Origin: Flavobacteriales bacterium
GTDB taxonomy: Bacteria; Bacteroidota; Bacteroidia; Flavobacteriales_D; Parvicellaceae
Direction of reading: 5' to 3'
DNA length: 64,000 nt
NCBI GenBank assembly: GCA_020635565.1
Contig: JACJZN010000008.1
Location: 124,001 to 188,000, forward strand
The notes beneath the pieces are model-generated. The model had not been told where the DNA came from and made no database searches. It worked only from the letters and a program-made list of their open reading frames with translations. Each line of letters opens with the position of its first letter. Positions within the stretch are counted from its first letter, which is position 1. Position numbers and translations under genes: made by a program. Shown in pieces: positions 26,740 to 35,116 of this stretch.

Positions 26740-26757
26740 ATTTTCAAATCTCCAAAT
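26740..26757 (-). repeat. Right terminal inverted repeat of the four-helix-bundle cassette
   Basis: Reverse strand reads ATTTGGAGATTTGAAAAT; partner of the left arm at 26339-26356, with ATTTGG and ATTTGA blocks identical in both. Confidence 0.75.
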
Positions 26758-26760
26758 TAA

Positions 26761-27459
26761 TTAGGAACGCAATCTTACTGTTCTTTGCTCAATTCGCTTC
26801 TCGTATGCGACTCCTTTAAAAATCCGTTGAACGAAAATGCCAGGAACGTGAATTTGATTTGGATCTAACTCGCCAAGAGGAACCAATTCTTCCACTTCAG
26901 CAATGGTGATCTTCCCAGCTCCACACATATTTGGATTAAAGTTTCTAGCGGTCCCCTTAAAAATAAGATTTCCCGCTACATCTCCTTTCCACGCTTTAAC
27001 GATAGAGAAATCGGCCTCAAAAGCCTTCTCCATGACATACATCTTACCGTTGAATTCTCGAGTTTCTTTTCCTTCAGCTACTTCTGTTCCATAGCCTGCA
27101 GGAGTAAAGAATGCTGGTATCCCTGCTTGAGCAGCTCTACATTTTTCAGCAAGCGTTCCTTGTGGAGTTAATTCTACTTCAAGTTCACCACTCAACATTT
27201 GACGTTCAAATTCGTCATTCTCTCCAACATAGGAGGATATCATTTTTTTGATTTGTTTTCCTTGAAGAAGCAAGCCCAACCCAAAGTCATCAACTCCGGC
27301 ATTATTGGAAATACAAGTCAGGTCGTTGACTCCTAATCGAACTAATTCAGAAATGCTATTCTCAGGAATTCCACATAATCCAAATCCACCAAGCATAATG
27401 GTCATGCCATTTTCGATTCCCTTACATGCCTCTTGAGCATTTGAAACTACTTTATTCAT
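26761..27459 (-). CDS. scoA: 3-oxoacid CoA-transferase subunit A
   Basis: The alpha subunit, 232 residues, partner of scoB. The motif GGFGLCGIPENSI at about 24-36 and the Gly-rich GYGTEVAEGKE region are typical of family I CoA-transferases. It is the first gene of the operon (scoA, cassette, scoB). No perfect -7 box is seen upstream, and the 80-base gap behind the PBP1A gene holds no clear terminator. Confidence 0.95.
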   Translation of the reverse strand: MNKVVSNAQEACKGIENGMTIMLGGFGLCGIPENSISELVRLGVNDLTCISNNAGVDDFGLGLLLQGKQIKKMISSYVGENDEFERQMLSGELEVELTPQGTLAEKCRAAQAGIPAFFTPAGYGTEVAEGKETREFNGKMYVMEKAFEADFSIVKAWKGDVAGNLIFKGTARNFNPNMCGAGKITIAEVEELVPLGELDPNQIHVPGIFVQRIFKGVAYEKRIEQRTVRLRS

Positions 27460-27539
27460 ATTCTTTACCTTAGAATTACTATGGTTCGAATATACAAATC
27501 CTGCTCGAATTTGAAATGAAAAACTTGCCGAATCCTGTA

Positions 27540-30101
27540 TTACCAGATGTCGTCTTCGTTCTCTTGATTTTGCCAGTTCAAACCGTCACCACCATTTTCA
27601 TCAAAGATGATCTCACCAGAAGAGAAATTCTGAATGTGGCAATCAATAGGGTCATTAATAATGCTGGCTGGTTTTGGGAAATCTTCTTGACTTATATTCA
27701 AAGTACTGTCATCGTATACCTTGTGCATATAGTAAGCCCAGATAGGTAAAGCCATATTGGTTCCCATTCCAAGTTGTAAAGATCGGAAACGAACTGAACG
27801 ATCCTCGGCCCCAACCCAAACCCCGGTAACAAGATCTGGAGTGAGTCCCATGAACCATCCATCAGATTGATTCTGTGTAGTTCCAGTTTTACCGGCTATA
27901 GGCATTTTCAATCCTGCATAAGGTCGAGCTTCTGTTTGTTTACCTCTGATTCTCAATGCAGTTCCTCCAACGAGAGCTGAACCATTTGAGTTTTTGGCAG
28001 TGGGGTGATGAATTCCAGAAGTTGTTCGCTTCATAATGCTTAAAATAGTGTAGGCAGTTTCCTTGCTCCATACCTCTCGCACATCTGGTGTAGGTTCGTA
28101 AATGATGTTTCCGTTCGCGTCCTCAATCCTCAAAATGAATGTAGGCTCGATATAAATCCCTTCATTTACGAAAGCACACATCCCGCCAACCATTTCATAT
28201 ACGTTCAGATCAAAAACTCCAAGCGCCATTGCAGGAACTGGATCAAATTGAGAAGTGTCAATACCTAAAGCACCAATTCTATCCCAAACTTTAACAGGCA
28301 TAGCACCGTCTTGCAATCCTATCACATATGCGGTGATGTTATTCATAGATGCCGCAAGCGCAAAAGGAATCGGTGTCATTTCTCCAGTAAACTTTGCTCC
28401 CGCGTTTCCAGGGCACCACATTTTATTTCTGTACTTGTTATAAGGAACTTCAACGCAATGAGCAATGTCAGGCACCATCGTACATGGTGTGATCGCACCT
28501 ACTTCAAGTGCTGTCGCATAGATAAAAGGTTTGAAGGTAGAACCAACCTGTCTTCGCCCTTTCATAACCATGTCATACTTGAAATGTTTAAAATCTGGAC
28601 CGCCTACCCATGCCTTAATATGTCCGTTGTGCGGATCCATTGATACCATAGCTGCTCGAAGGATTTCTTTGTGATATCTGATCGAATCCATAGGAGTCAT
28701 GACCGTATCCTTTTCATAATTCTCTGCTTGCCAATCAAAGATTTTCATTGGTTTAGGCGTATTAAAGATCTCTGCTATCTCTTTTTCGGTTCTGATAGGT
28801 TCGTCATGTCCGCAATGCACACAATGAAAATGGGTTCCAGTATTCTCAATATACTTTGATGGTCTCTCGCAATAAGCACATACAACTCCTTTGTACTTTT
28901 TATACATTTGAGACTGATGCATTGCAGTCATCATAATTGTATCTATCTGTCCTTCATTAAGATCATTCGAAAAAGGAGGGTTCTTCCACTTTTTGTTGTT
29001 TTCAAAGAAATCCTCTTGAAGCTCATGTTTTAAGTGCTCCTGAACGGCCCATTCAGCATATTCCTGCATTTTAGAGTCAATAGTCGTATAGATCTTCAAG
29101 CCGTCAGAATAAATACTGTAAGGTGTTCCATCACTCTTTACAATTTTATAAGTGCCATCAGGGTTCTTTTCAGAAAGTAGGTCACTTATTTCCTCACGGA
29201 GTGATTCTCTGAAATATGGGGCAAGACCAGTTTGGTGATCGACTTTAGTATAGTTAAGCCCAAGAGGTAAAACTCTAATGGAATCGTACTGAGCTTTGGA
29301 TATAAAGTCATTCTTCAACATTTGAGAAAGTACAACCTCTCGCCTGTGAAAAGTGGTATCAGGAAACCTTAAAGGATTGAACAAGGATGGGTTTTTTGCC
29401 ATACCAACCAGCATTGCAGCTTCATGGATGTCAAGTTCGATAGGTTTCTTACCAAAATAGACCATGGATGCTGAATTGATTCCGACAGCGTTGTTCAAGA
29501 AATCAAATTTATTGAAGTACATCGCAATGATCTCTTCTTTAGTGTAGCTTTTCTCTAGACGAGTAGCAATGATCCATTCTTTGAATTTTCGTTTGACCAG
29601 CTCTATCTTAGTCATTTTTTCACGAGGGAATAGCATTTTCGCTAGCTGCTGAGTGATCGTACTTCCACCACCTTGGTTATCTCCTGAGATAACTCCTTTA
29701 ATAACCCTTCCGGTAGCTCGAATATCGACTCCTGAGTGCTCATGAAAACGCTCATCCTCAGTAGCGATTAGAGCCTGAACCAAATAGGGCGAAAGTTCGT
29801 TGTAATAAGCATTTGTTCTATTTTCAAGGAAATACTTTCCAAGTTCGATGCCGTCCTCAGAATAAACCACGGATGCTAAATTGCTCTTTGGATTTTCAAG
29901 ATCTTCGAATCCGGGAAGATCATCGTCAGCAGCAGCCCAGAATAATGCCCCTCGAATACCTATATAGGGTGACATAAAAGCAAGCCACATGATGACAATA
30001 AGTGACCACTGAATCCATTTTCTCAGTTTTTTTCTGGGCTTCTTTTCTGCCTTTTGATTTGTATTTTGCTCTGTATTAACAGTCTCCTCTGATGTGTTCA
30101 T
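27540..30101 (-). CDS. Class A penicillin-binding protein (PBP1A-like)
   Basis: A bifunctional peptidoglycan synthase of 853 residues. A membrane helix lies at about 30-55. The GT51 glycosyltransferase has ATEDERFHEHSG at 113-124 (catalytic Glu) and GGSTITQQLAKML at 145-157. The transpeptidase has the catalytic Ser 521 in GSTFK (520-524), SMN at 585-587 and KTGTT at 738-742. Between the two domains, residues 408-430 carry CxxC-x15-CxxC, a zinc-ribbon-like insert I do not expect in this family. The protein should act in the periplasm on cell-wall strands. Confidence 0.95.
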   Translation of the reverse strand: MNTSEETVNTEQNTNQKAEKKPRKKLRKWIQWSLIVIMWLAFMSPYIGIRGALFWAAADDDLPGFEDLENPKSNLASVVYSEDGIELGKYFLENRTNAYYNELSPYLVQALIATEDERFHEHSGVDIRATGRVIKGVISGDNQGGGSTITQQLAKMLFPREKMTKIELVKRKFKEWIIATRLEKSYTKEEIIAMYFNKFDFLNNAVGINSASMVYFGKKPIELDIHEAAMLVGMAKNPSLFNPLRFPDTTFHRREVVLSQMLKNDFISKAQYDSIRVLPLGLNYTKVDHQTGLAPYFRESLREEISDLLSEKNPDGTYKIVKSDGTPYSIYSDGLKIYTTIDSKMQEYAEWAVQEHLKHELQEDFFENNKKWKNPPFSNDLNEGQIDTIMMTAMHQSQMYKKYKGVVCAYCERPSKYIENTGTHFHCVHCGHDEPIRTEKEIAEIFNTPKPMKIFDWQAENYEKDTVMTPMDSIRYHKEILRAAMVSMDPHNGHIKAWVGGPDFKHFKYDMVMKGRRQVGSTFKPFIYATALEVGAITPCTMVPDIAHCVEVPYNKYRNKMWCPGNAGAKFTGEMTPIPFALAASMNNITAYVIGLQDGAMPVKVWDRIGALGIDTSQFDPVPAMALGVFDLNVYEMVGGMCAFVNEGIYIEPTFILRIEDANGNIIYEPTPDVREVWSKETAYTILSIMKRTTSGIHHPTAKNSNGSALVGGTALRIRGKQTEARPYAGLKMPIAGKTGTTQNQSDGWFMGLTPDLVTGVWVGAEDRSVRFRSLQLGMGTNMALPIWAYYMHKVYDDSTLNISQEDFPKPASIINDPIDCHIQNFSSGEIIFDENGGDGLNWQNQENEDDIW

Positions 30102-30234
30102 TCTTCTAGCTATAACCGGTCAAAAGTAGAAAAAAAATACCCCTGAGGAAGGAATTGTTAAGTAACTGTTGATAAATGTTGATTATTTGGTTGAAACATT
30201 AGATTATTCTTTCTTTGTGATAGATTGTCAAGCT

Positions 30235-30468
30235 ATGAGTGACGAAAGAGGTTTTAAGGATTATGTGAAATACAGCACATTTGCAATTCAAATGGGGGTA
30301 ACTGTCTTTCTGGGTGCTTATTTGGGTAAGTACCTGGATGGTCAATTTCCAGCTGAGAAGAAATGGTTCACCATGTTGCTCACCATTCTGTCAGTTGGAC
30401 TTGCGTTATTTAATTTATTGCGTCAGTTGAAGCGTGACGAAGAAAATCGTAAGTCAAATGAAAATTGA
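30235..30468 (+). CDS. AtpZ/AtpI-like ATP synthase accessory protein
   Basis: About 77 residues from ATG 30235 (MSDERGFKDYVKYS). Two membrane helices with the AtpZ/AtpI pattern QMGVTVFLGAYLGKYLDGQFP are present. Such proteins aid c-ring assembly or cation supply in ATP synthase. The open frame extends back to 30169, but those residues do not look like the family. It begins the ATP synthase gene block and overlaps the next gene by 8 bases. Confidence 0.8.
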   Translation: MSDERGFKDYVKYSTFAIQMGVTVFLGAYLGKYLDGQFPAEKKWFTMLLTILSVGLALFNLLRQLKRDEENRKSNEN

Positions 30469-30898
30469 TTTTTCCAGAAAATTAGTCTCAAGATTTTTAT
30501 GGTCGATTATAGCAGCGATGATCATGCTGAACATCGTCCACAAGATCATCATATCCACTTTATTTGATTCAATAGGAGGTGTTTTTTACGTTAGCTACAT
30601 CGTTCAATTAATACTGAGTGTGTCTTCCTTCTTTCTGTTATCTAAACTCTCACAGACAAAAGGAGAGCAATTGGGTTTTTACTTTTTAGGCTTGACGCTG
30701 CTTAAATTTTTAGTCTATTTGGTGGGTTTTAGAATTTACTTTCTTCGTGATGGAGAAGTTTCGGCTTTGGAATATGCAATATTCTTCGTGCCGTATTTAG
30801 TTGCGCTGATCATTGAGATTGCTTTTCTTATTTATGCCTTAAATAAAGCACCTATAGATCTGGATAAGGTGGTTACTTATTCAGACGAAGAAGAGTAA
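30461..30898 (+). CDS. Four-helix membrane protein of the ATP synthase locus
   Basis: About 145 residues from ATG 30461. Four hydrophobic helices are visible (about 12-32, 40-62, 75-95 and 110-132), followed by an acidic tail. Its position between the AtpZ-like gene and atpB suggests a second AtpI-like assembly factor, as in flavobacteria where a DUF6168-like gene often sits here; that identification is from context and memory. An upstream ATG at 30434 is an alternative start. Confidence 0.7.
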   Translation, partial: KIDFSRKLVSRFLWSIIAAMIMLNIVHKIIISTLFDSIGGVFYVSYIVQLILSVSSFFLLSKLSQTKGEQLGFYFLGLTLLKFLVYLVGFRIYFLRDGEVSALEYAIFFVPYLVALIIEIAFLIYALNKAPIDLDKVVTYSDEEE

Positions 30899-31015
30899 TT
30901 AACATTAGTAAGGGTTTGTTTCGCGTTTGTGCTTGGAATTGAAAGCTTTATCTAATTTTATTAACAGTTGAAAAAGATAATTGTGTTTTTCTTTTTGGCA
31001 AAAGAATGAAATACC

Positions 31016-31023
31016 TACTTTTG
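31016..31023 (+). promoter_or_regulatory. Internal promoter of the ATP synthase core operon
   Basis: Perfect TACTTTTG at -7, with a TTTG at 30994-30997 about 18 bases upstream that can serve as the -33 element. It lies downstream of the atpI-like genes and of an upstream in-frame ATG (31006), fixing the atpB start at 31060. Confidence 0.7.
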
Positions 31024-31059
31024 CCGCGGATTTTAAAAATAAGACTCAAATTAAGAGTG

Positions 31060-32130
31060 ATGGAATTGAAGAAAATAGGGCTTTTCGTAGGGATTTTGTT
31101 AGCGTTTTTTACTGGTTTTGCATCTGGTCATGAAGCGCCAGCTGCCGATGCTACAAAAGCAGAAAAACAAATGTACGTTGACGGAGTAAAGAAACACCAC
31201 TTACATGATGATCACTATTTTACGATTATGCACGGTGTGAGTATTCCGCTTCCTGTGATCATCTTTGATGGAGGAGTTAAATTCTTTATGTCAACTGGAT
31301 TTGTGGAAGATGAGCACGGTCATGTTATTGCCGAATCTGGTGGTGAATACTATACGATCAGTCATGATAACGGGATGATCTACAAGTGTGACGAACATGG
31401 TCATATTCATAGAGATGAGGAGGGTAAATTAGAAGGGAGAGTATTGGATTTTTCGATCACTAAAAATGTGGTGATCATATTATTGATGTCTGTTTTCTTG
31501 TTTTTCTTCTTTAAGAAAATGGCTGAGAGATATGGTCAAAGTGCTGTTCCTCAAAAATCTGCAAGTTTCTTTGAGCCAATTATCGTTTTTATTAGAGATG
31601 ATATCGCTATTCCTAATATTGGAAAGAACTACGAGAAATACATGGGGTACTTGTTGACTGTTTTCTTTTTTGTTTGGTTCTTGAATTTGGCTGGTTTGAC
31701 ACCTTTTGGAGTAAGTGTTACGAATAATATCGCAGTAACTGCTTCTTTGGCGATTCTTACCTTTTTAATTACCAGTTTTACAGCTAATAAGCATTACTGG
31801 GGGCACATTTTCTGGATGCCTGGAGTACCTAAGCCAATGAGGGTGGTTTTAGCGCCAATTGAATTACTTGGGATTTTCATTAAGCCATTCTCATTAATGA
31901 TACGTTTGTTCGCAAATATGACTGCCGGTCACATTGTGATTATGAGTATTATTGGATTAATGTATACTGTTGATAAAGGAGGATTTGCTATTGCTGCAGG
32001 GCCTTCAGCATTGTTGACGTTTGTGTTGAGTTTATTGGAGTTGCTAGTTGCAGCTTTGCAAGCATATATTTTTACAATGCTATCGGCATTGTACTTTGGT
32101 TCGGCAAATGAAGAGCCGCACCACCATTAA
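31060..32130 (+). CDS. atpB: ATP synthase F0 subunit a
   Basis: The proton-channel stator subunit; 356 residues from ATG 31060. A signal-like N-terminal helix (ending FASGHEA) is followed by a roughly 110-residue extracytoplasmic extension rich in His and acidic residues (HHLHDDH, DEHGHV, CDEHGHIH), then the membrane domain. The essential Arg is in FSLMIRLFANMTAGH near 286. E. coli subunit a is 271 residues, so the extra length is the extension, which is usual in Bacteroidota. The earlier ATG at 31006 lies before the promoter box. Confidence 0.95.
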   Translation: MELKKIGLFVGILLAFFTGFASGHEAPAADATKAEKQMYVDGVKKHHLHDDHYFTIMHGVSIPLPVIIFDGGVKFFMSTGFVEDEHGHVIAESGGEYYTISHDNGMIYKCDEHGHIHRDEEGKLEGRVLDFSITKNVVIILLMSVFLFFFFKKMAERYGQSAVPQKSASFFEPIIVFIRDDIAIPNIGKNYEKYMGYLLTVFFFVWFLNLAGLTPFGVSVTNNIAVTASLAILTFLITSFTANKHYWGHIFWMPGVPKPMRVVLAPIELLGIFIKPFSLMIRLFANMTAGHIVIMSIIGLMYTVDKGGFAIAAGPSALLTFVLSLLELLVAALQAYIFTMLSALYFGSANEEPHHH

Positions 32131-32167
32131 TTAAACAGGATTTATTAATAATTAAATACAAATCAAA

Positions 32168-32368
32168 ATGGAAGAGTTAGCAGCTTTAAAACTAATCGGA
32201 GCAGGACTTATCGTAATCGGTGCTGGTTTAGGTATCGGTAGAATCGGTGGATCTGCAATGGAAGCTATTGCAAGACAACCAGAGGCAGCTGGAAAAATTC
32301 AGACTGCAATGTTGATCGCAGCAGCTTTGATCGAAGGTATTGGATTCGCGGCATTGTTCGCAGTTTAA
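32168..32368 (+). CDS. atpE: ATP synthase F0 subunit c
   Basis: A 66-residue hairpin of two membrane helices joined by the polar loop ARQPE (35-39). The ion-binding carboxylate is Glu56 in LIEGIGFAAL. The Gln and Ser that mark sodium-binding c subunits (as in Ilyobacter) are replaced by Ile23 and Gly57, so proton coupling is expected. The protein is slightly shorter than most bacterial c subunits. A strong hairpin follows at 32378-32414. Confidence 0.96.
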   Translation: MEELAALKLIGAGLIVIGAGLGIGRIGGSAMEAIARQPEAAGKIQTAMLIAAALIEGIGFAALFAV

Positions 32369-32377
32369 TTCTCTTTC

Positions 32378-32414
32378 AAATCAGAGTTACAGCGGTTGGC
32401 TGTAACTCTGATTT
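32378..32414 (+). promoter_or_regulatory. Perfect 16-bp hairpin between atpE and atpF
   Basis: Arms 32378-32393 and 32399-32414 are perfect reverse complements with a 5-nt loop (GGTTG). The run after it is mixed A and T, not a pure T tract, so it may be a partial terminator or an mRNA-stabilising or processing structure rather than a full stop. Confidence 0.85.
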
Positions 32415-32451
32415 ATTTAATTGATAAACAAAACATTATAAATAATACAGA

Positions 32452-32952
32452 ATGGAAAAGTTGTGGAATGATTTTTCAGTTGGTTTGTTCTTTTGGCAAA
32501 CATTGATCTTTGTAGCTTTGGTTGTGCTTTTAGCAAAGTATGCATGGAAACCAATTCTTACTGCGGTTAAAGAAAGAGAGGCAAAAATCAAAGATGCTTT
32601 GGAAGCAGCTGAGAATGCGAAGCTTGAAATGGCTAAGTTGAAGTCTCAGAATGAAGATATGAGAAGAGAAGCTTTAGCTGAGAGAGACGCTTTGTTGAAG
32701 CAAGCTAAAGAAACTAAAGATCAAATTGTAGCAGAGTCTAAAACTGCAGCTAAAGTGGAAGCTGATAAGATTATTACTGCTGCAAGAGAAGAAATTAAAG
32801 CTGAGAAAGTAGCGGCAATGCTTGAGATTAAAAATCAAGTGGCAGCACTTTCGATTGAGATTGCAGAAAAGATTGTTAAAGAACAATTGCAGTCTGATGA
32901 TAAACAAAAGGCATTGGTAGATAATTTAATCGAAGACGTAAACCTTAACTAA
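32452..32952 (+). CDS. atpF: ATP synthase F0 subunit b
   Basis: A 166-residue stator subunit: one N-terminal membrane helix (about 10-30, FFWQTLIFVALVVLLAKYAW) and a long charged coiled coil (about 36-165) with Ala and Lys/Glu heptads, as expected for the dimeric peripheral stalk. It stands between the hairpin after atpE and atpH, which begins 2 bases after its stop. Confidence 0.95.
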   Translation: MEKLWNDFSVGLFFWQTLIFVALVVLLAKYAWKPILTAVKEREAKIKDALEAAENAKLEMAKLKSQNEDMRREALAERDALLKQAKETKDQIVAESKTAAKVEADKIITAAREEIKAEKVAAMLEIKNQVAALSIEIAEKIVKEQLQSDDKQKALVDNLIEDVNLN

Positions 32953-32954
32953 TT

Positions 32955-33494
32955 ATGAAAGGTTCATTAGCAGCAAGAAGATACGCTAAGTCTTTATTGG
33001 CATTGGCATTGGAGCAAGGAACTGTAGACGCAGTTCATGCTGATATGCTACTTGTTCGTCAAGGAGTTTCGGATTCTCATGACTTAAAGAATCTATTAAC
33101 GAGTCCAATTGTAAAGGCCGAAAAGAAGGCAGCTATCTTGTCTGAAATATTTAAAGGGAAGATCTCTGATCTTTCAGACAAATTCATTGGCTTGGTTACT
33201 AGTAAAGGTAGAGAAGCATTGCTTCCTGCTATTGCCGTTGCGTATGAGGAGGCTTATAGAATTCACAAGAATATCTCAACCGTAGAAGTTACTTCGGCAA
33301 TTGCACTTTCTGATGATCAAAAGAAGAAAATATTGGCTATTGCAGCTAAGCAAGGTGTTGAGAATGCGGAACTAGTTGAGAAGGTTGATCCAGCATTGAT
33401 TGGTGGTTTTGTGATGAGAATGGGAGATAAGCAAATCGATGCGAGTATCAGCAGTCGATTCAATACAATGAAACAAGAACTTATTAAGAATTAA
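32955..33494 (+). CDS. atpH: ATP synthase F1 subunit delta
   Basis: A 179-residue delta (OSCP) subunit joining F1 to the peripheral stalk. The N-terminal helical domain begins AARRYAKSLLALALEQG, and the C-terminal motif VDPALIGGFVMRMGDKQID (about 144-162) is the family signature. Length is usual (about 175-180). Confidence 0.95.
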   Translation: MKGSLAARRYAKSLLALALEQGTVDAVHADMLLVRQGVSDSHDLKNLLTSPIVKAEKKAAILSEIFKGKISDLSDKFIGLVTSKGREALLPAIAVAYEEAYRIHKNISTVEVTSAIALSDDQKKKILAIAAKQGVENAELVEKVDPALIGGFVMRMGDKQIDASISSRFNTMKQELIKN

Positions 33495-33521
33495 TATTTA
33501 TATCGTAAATAATAAATAATC

Positions 33522-35096
33522 ATGGCAGAAATTAAACCAGCAGAAGTATCAAATATCTTGAGAGAGCAACTTTCAGGAGTGAAGTCTGCAGCCGAATTAG
33601 AAGAAGTAGGTACCGTATTACAAGTAGGTGACGGTATTGCTCGTATTTATGGATTATCAGGAGTTCAATACGGTGAGTTGATCCAATTCGACAGCGGATT
33701 GAGAGCGATTGCTTTGAACCTTGAAGAAGATAACGTAGGTGCTGTACTTTTAGGTAGCTCTACAGAAGTAAAGGAAGGAGATACAGTAAAGAGAACTAAC
33801 ACAATTGCTTCTGTTCAGGTAGGAGAGGGAATGTTAGGAAGAGTTATCAATACGCTGGGTCAGCCAATCGATGGTAAAGGACCAATCGAAGGAGAACTTT
33901 TTGAGATGCCAATCGAAAGAAAGGCTCCTGGTGTTATCTACAGACAACCGGTGAATGAACCTATGCAGACAGGTGTAAAATCTGTAGATGCAATGATTCC
34001 GATCGGAAGAGGTCAACGTGAGTTGGTGATTGGAGATAGAGGTACTGGAAAAACTACGGTATGTATTGATACGATCATTAACCAGAAGGAGTTCTACGAA
34101 AAAGGAGAACCTGTATTCTGTATTTATGTTGCTGTAGGTCAGAAAGGTTCAACTGTAGCTGGTATTGTTAAGAAATTAGAAGATGCTGGAGCAATGGCTT
34201 ATACGGTTGTTGTTGCAGCGAATGCATCTGATCCAGCTCCAATGCAGTTCTATGCGCCATTTACAGGTGCTGCTGTTGGTGAGTATTTCAGAGATACAGG
34301 AAGACCAGCTTTGATCGTTTTTGATGATTTGTCTAAGCAGGCGGTTGCTTATCGTGAGGTTTCGCTTCTTCTTAGAAGACCTCCAGGACGTGAGGCATAC
34401 CCAGGGGATGTATTCTATTTGCACTCAAGATTATTAGAAAGAGCGGCAAAAGTGAATGCCTCTGATGAGATTGCTGCACAAATGAATGATTTGCCTGAAT
34501 CTTTGAAAGGAAAGGTAAAAGGAGGAGGATCTTTGACTGCCCTTCCGATTATTGAAACTCAAGCAGGTGACGTTTCTGCTTATATCCCAACTAACGTAAT
34601 TTCGATTACTGATGGACAGATATTCTTGGAAGCAAACCTTTTCAACGCAGGTGTTAGACCGGCAATTAACGTAGGTATTTCAGTATCTCGTGTAGGTGGT
34701 TCTGCACAGATCAAGTCGATGAAGAAAGTAGCAGGTACTTTGAAACTTGATCAGGCTCAGTATAGAGAGCTTGAGGCTTTCGCTAAGTTCGGTTCTGATC
34801 TTGATGCTGCTACCAAAGCTGTACTTGAGAAAGGAGCAAGAAACGTAGAGATTCTTAAACAAGATGAAGGTTCTCCACTTCCAGTTGAGGAGCAGATTGC
34901 AATCATCTACTGTGGTACTAAAGGATTATTGAACAAAGTTCCAGTGAATAAGATCAAAGAGTTTGAGGAAGAATATTTGAGATTCTTAAGAACTTCTCAC
35001 AAAAATGTTCTTGAAGCGCTACAAGCAGGAAAATTAACAGACGAAGTAACTGATACATTGGCTAATGTGGCTAAGGATATCAGTGGTAAGTATTAA
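33522..35096 (+). CDS. atpA: ATP synthase F1 subunit alpha
   Basis: The 524-residue non-catalytic nucleotide-binding subunit. Walker A GDRGTGKTT is near 170-178, and the alpha-type signature around PAINVGISVSRVGGSAQ near 379-395 includes the arginine finger. The codon and start agree with a well-spaced AAATAATCATG context. atpD (beta) and atpC (epsilon) are not in this operon; Bacteroidota usually encode them elsewhere. Confidence 0.97.
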   Translation: MAEIKPAEVSNILREQLSGVKSAAELEEVGTVLQVGDGIARIYGLSGVQYGELIQFDSGLRAIALNLEEDNVGAVLLGSSTEVKEGDTVKRTNTIASVQVGEGMLGRVINTLGQPIDGKGPIEGELFEMPIERKAPGVIYRQPVNEPMQTGVKSVDAMIPIGRGQRELVIGDRGTGKTTVCIDTIINQKEFYEKGEPVFCIYVAVGQKGSTVAGIVKKLEDAGAMAYTVVVAANASDPAPMQFYAPFTGAAVGEYFRDTGRPALIVFDDLSKQAVAYREVSLLLRRPPGREAYPGDVFYLHSRLLERAAKVNASDEIAAQMNDLPESLKGKVKGGGSLTALPIIETQAGDVSAYIPTNVISITDGQIFLEANLFNAGVRPAINVGISVSRVGGSAQIKSMKKVAGTLKLDQAQYRELEAFAKFGSDLDAATKAVLEKGARNVEILKQDEGSPLPVEEQIAIIYCGTKGLLNKVPVNKIKEFEEEYLRFLRTSHKNVLEALQAGKLTDEVTDTLANVAKDISGKY

Positions 35097-35116
35097 GAAT
35101 GACTAATTAAGTTTTC

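Noticed and set aside
32168..32368. Possible sodium-dependent ATP synthase
   Set aside because: Subunit c lacks the Gln and Ser sodium ligands around Glu56, so proton coupling is the better reading.
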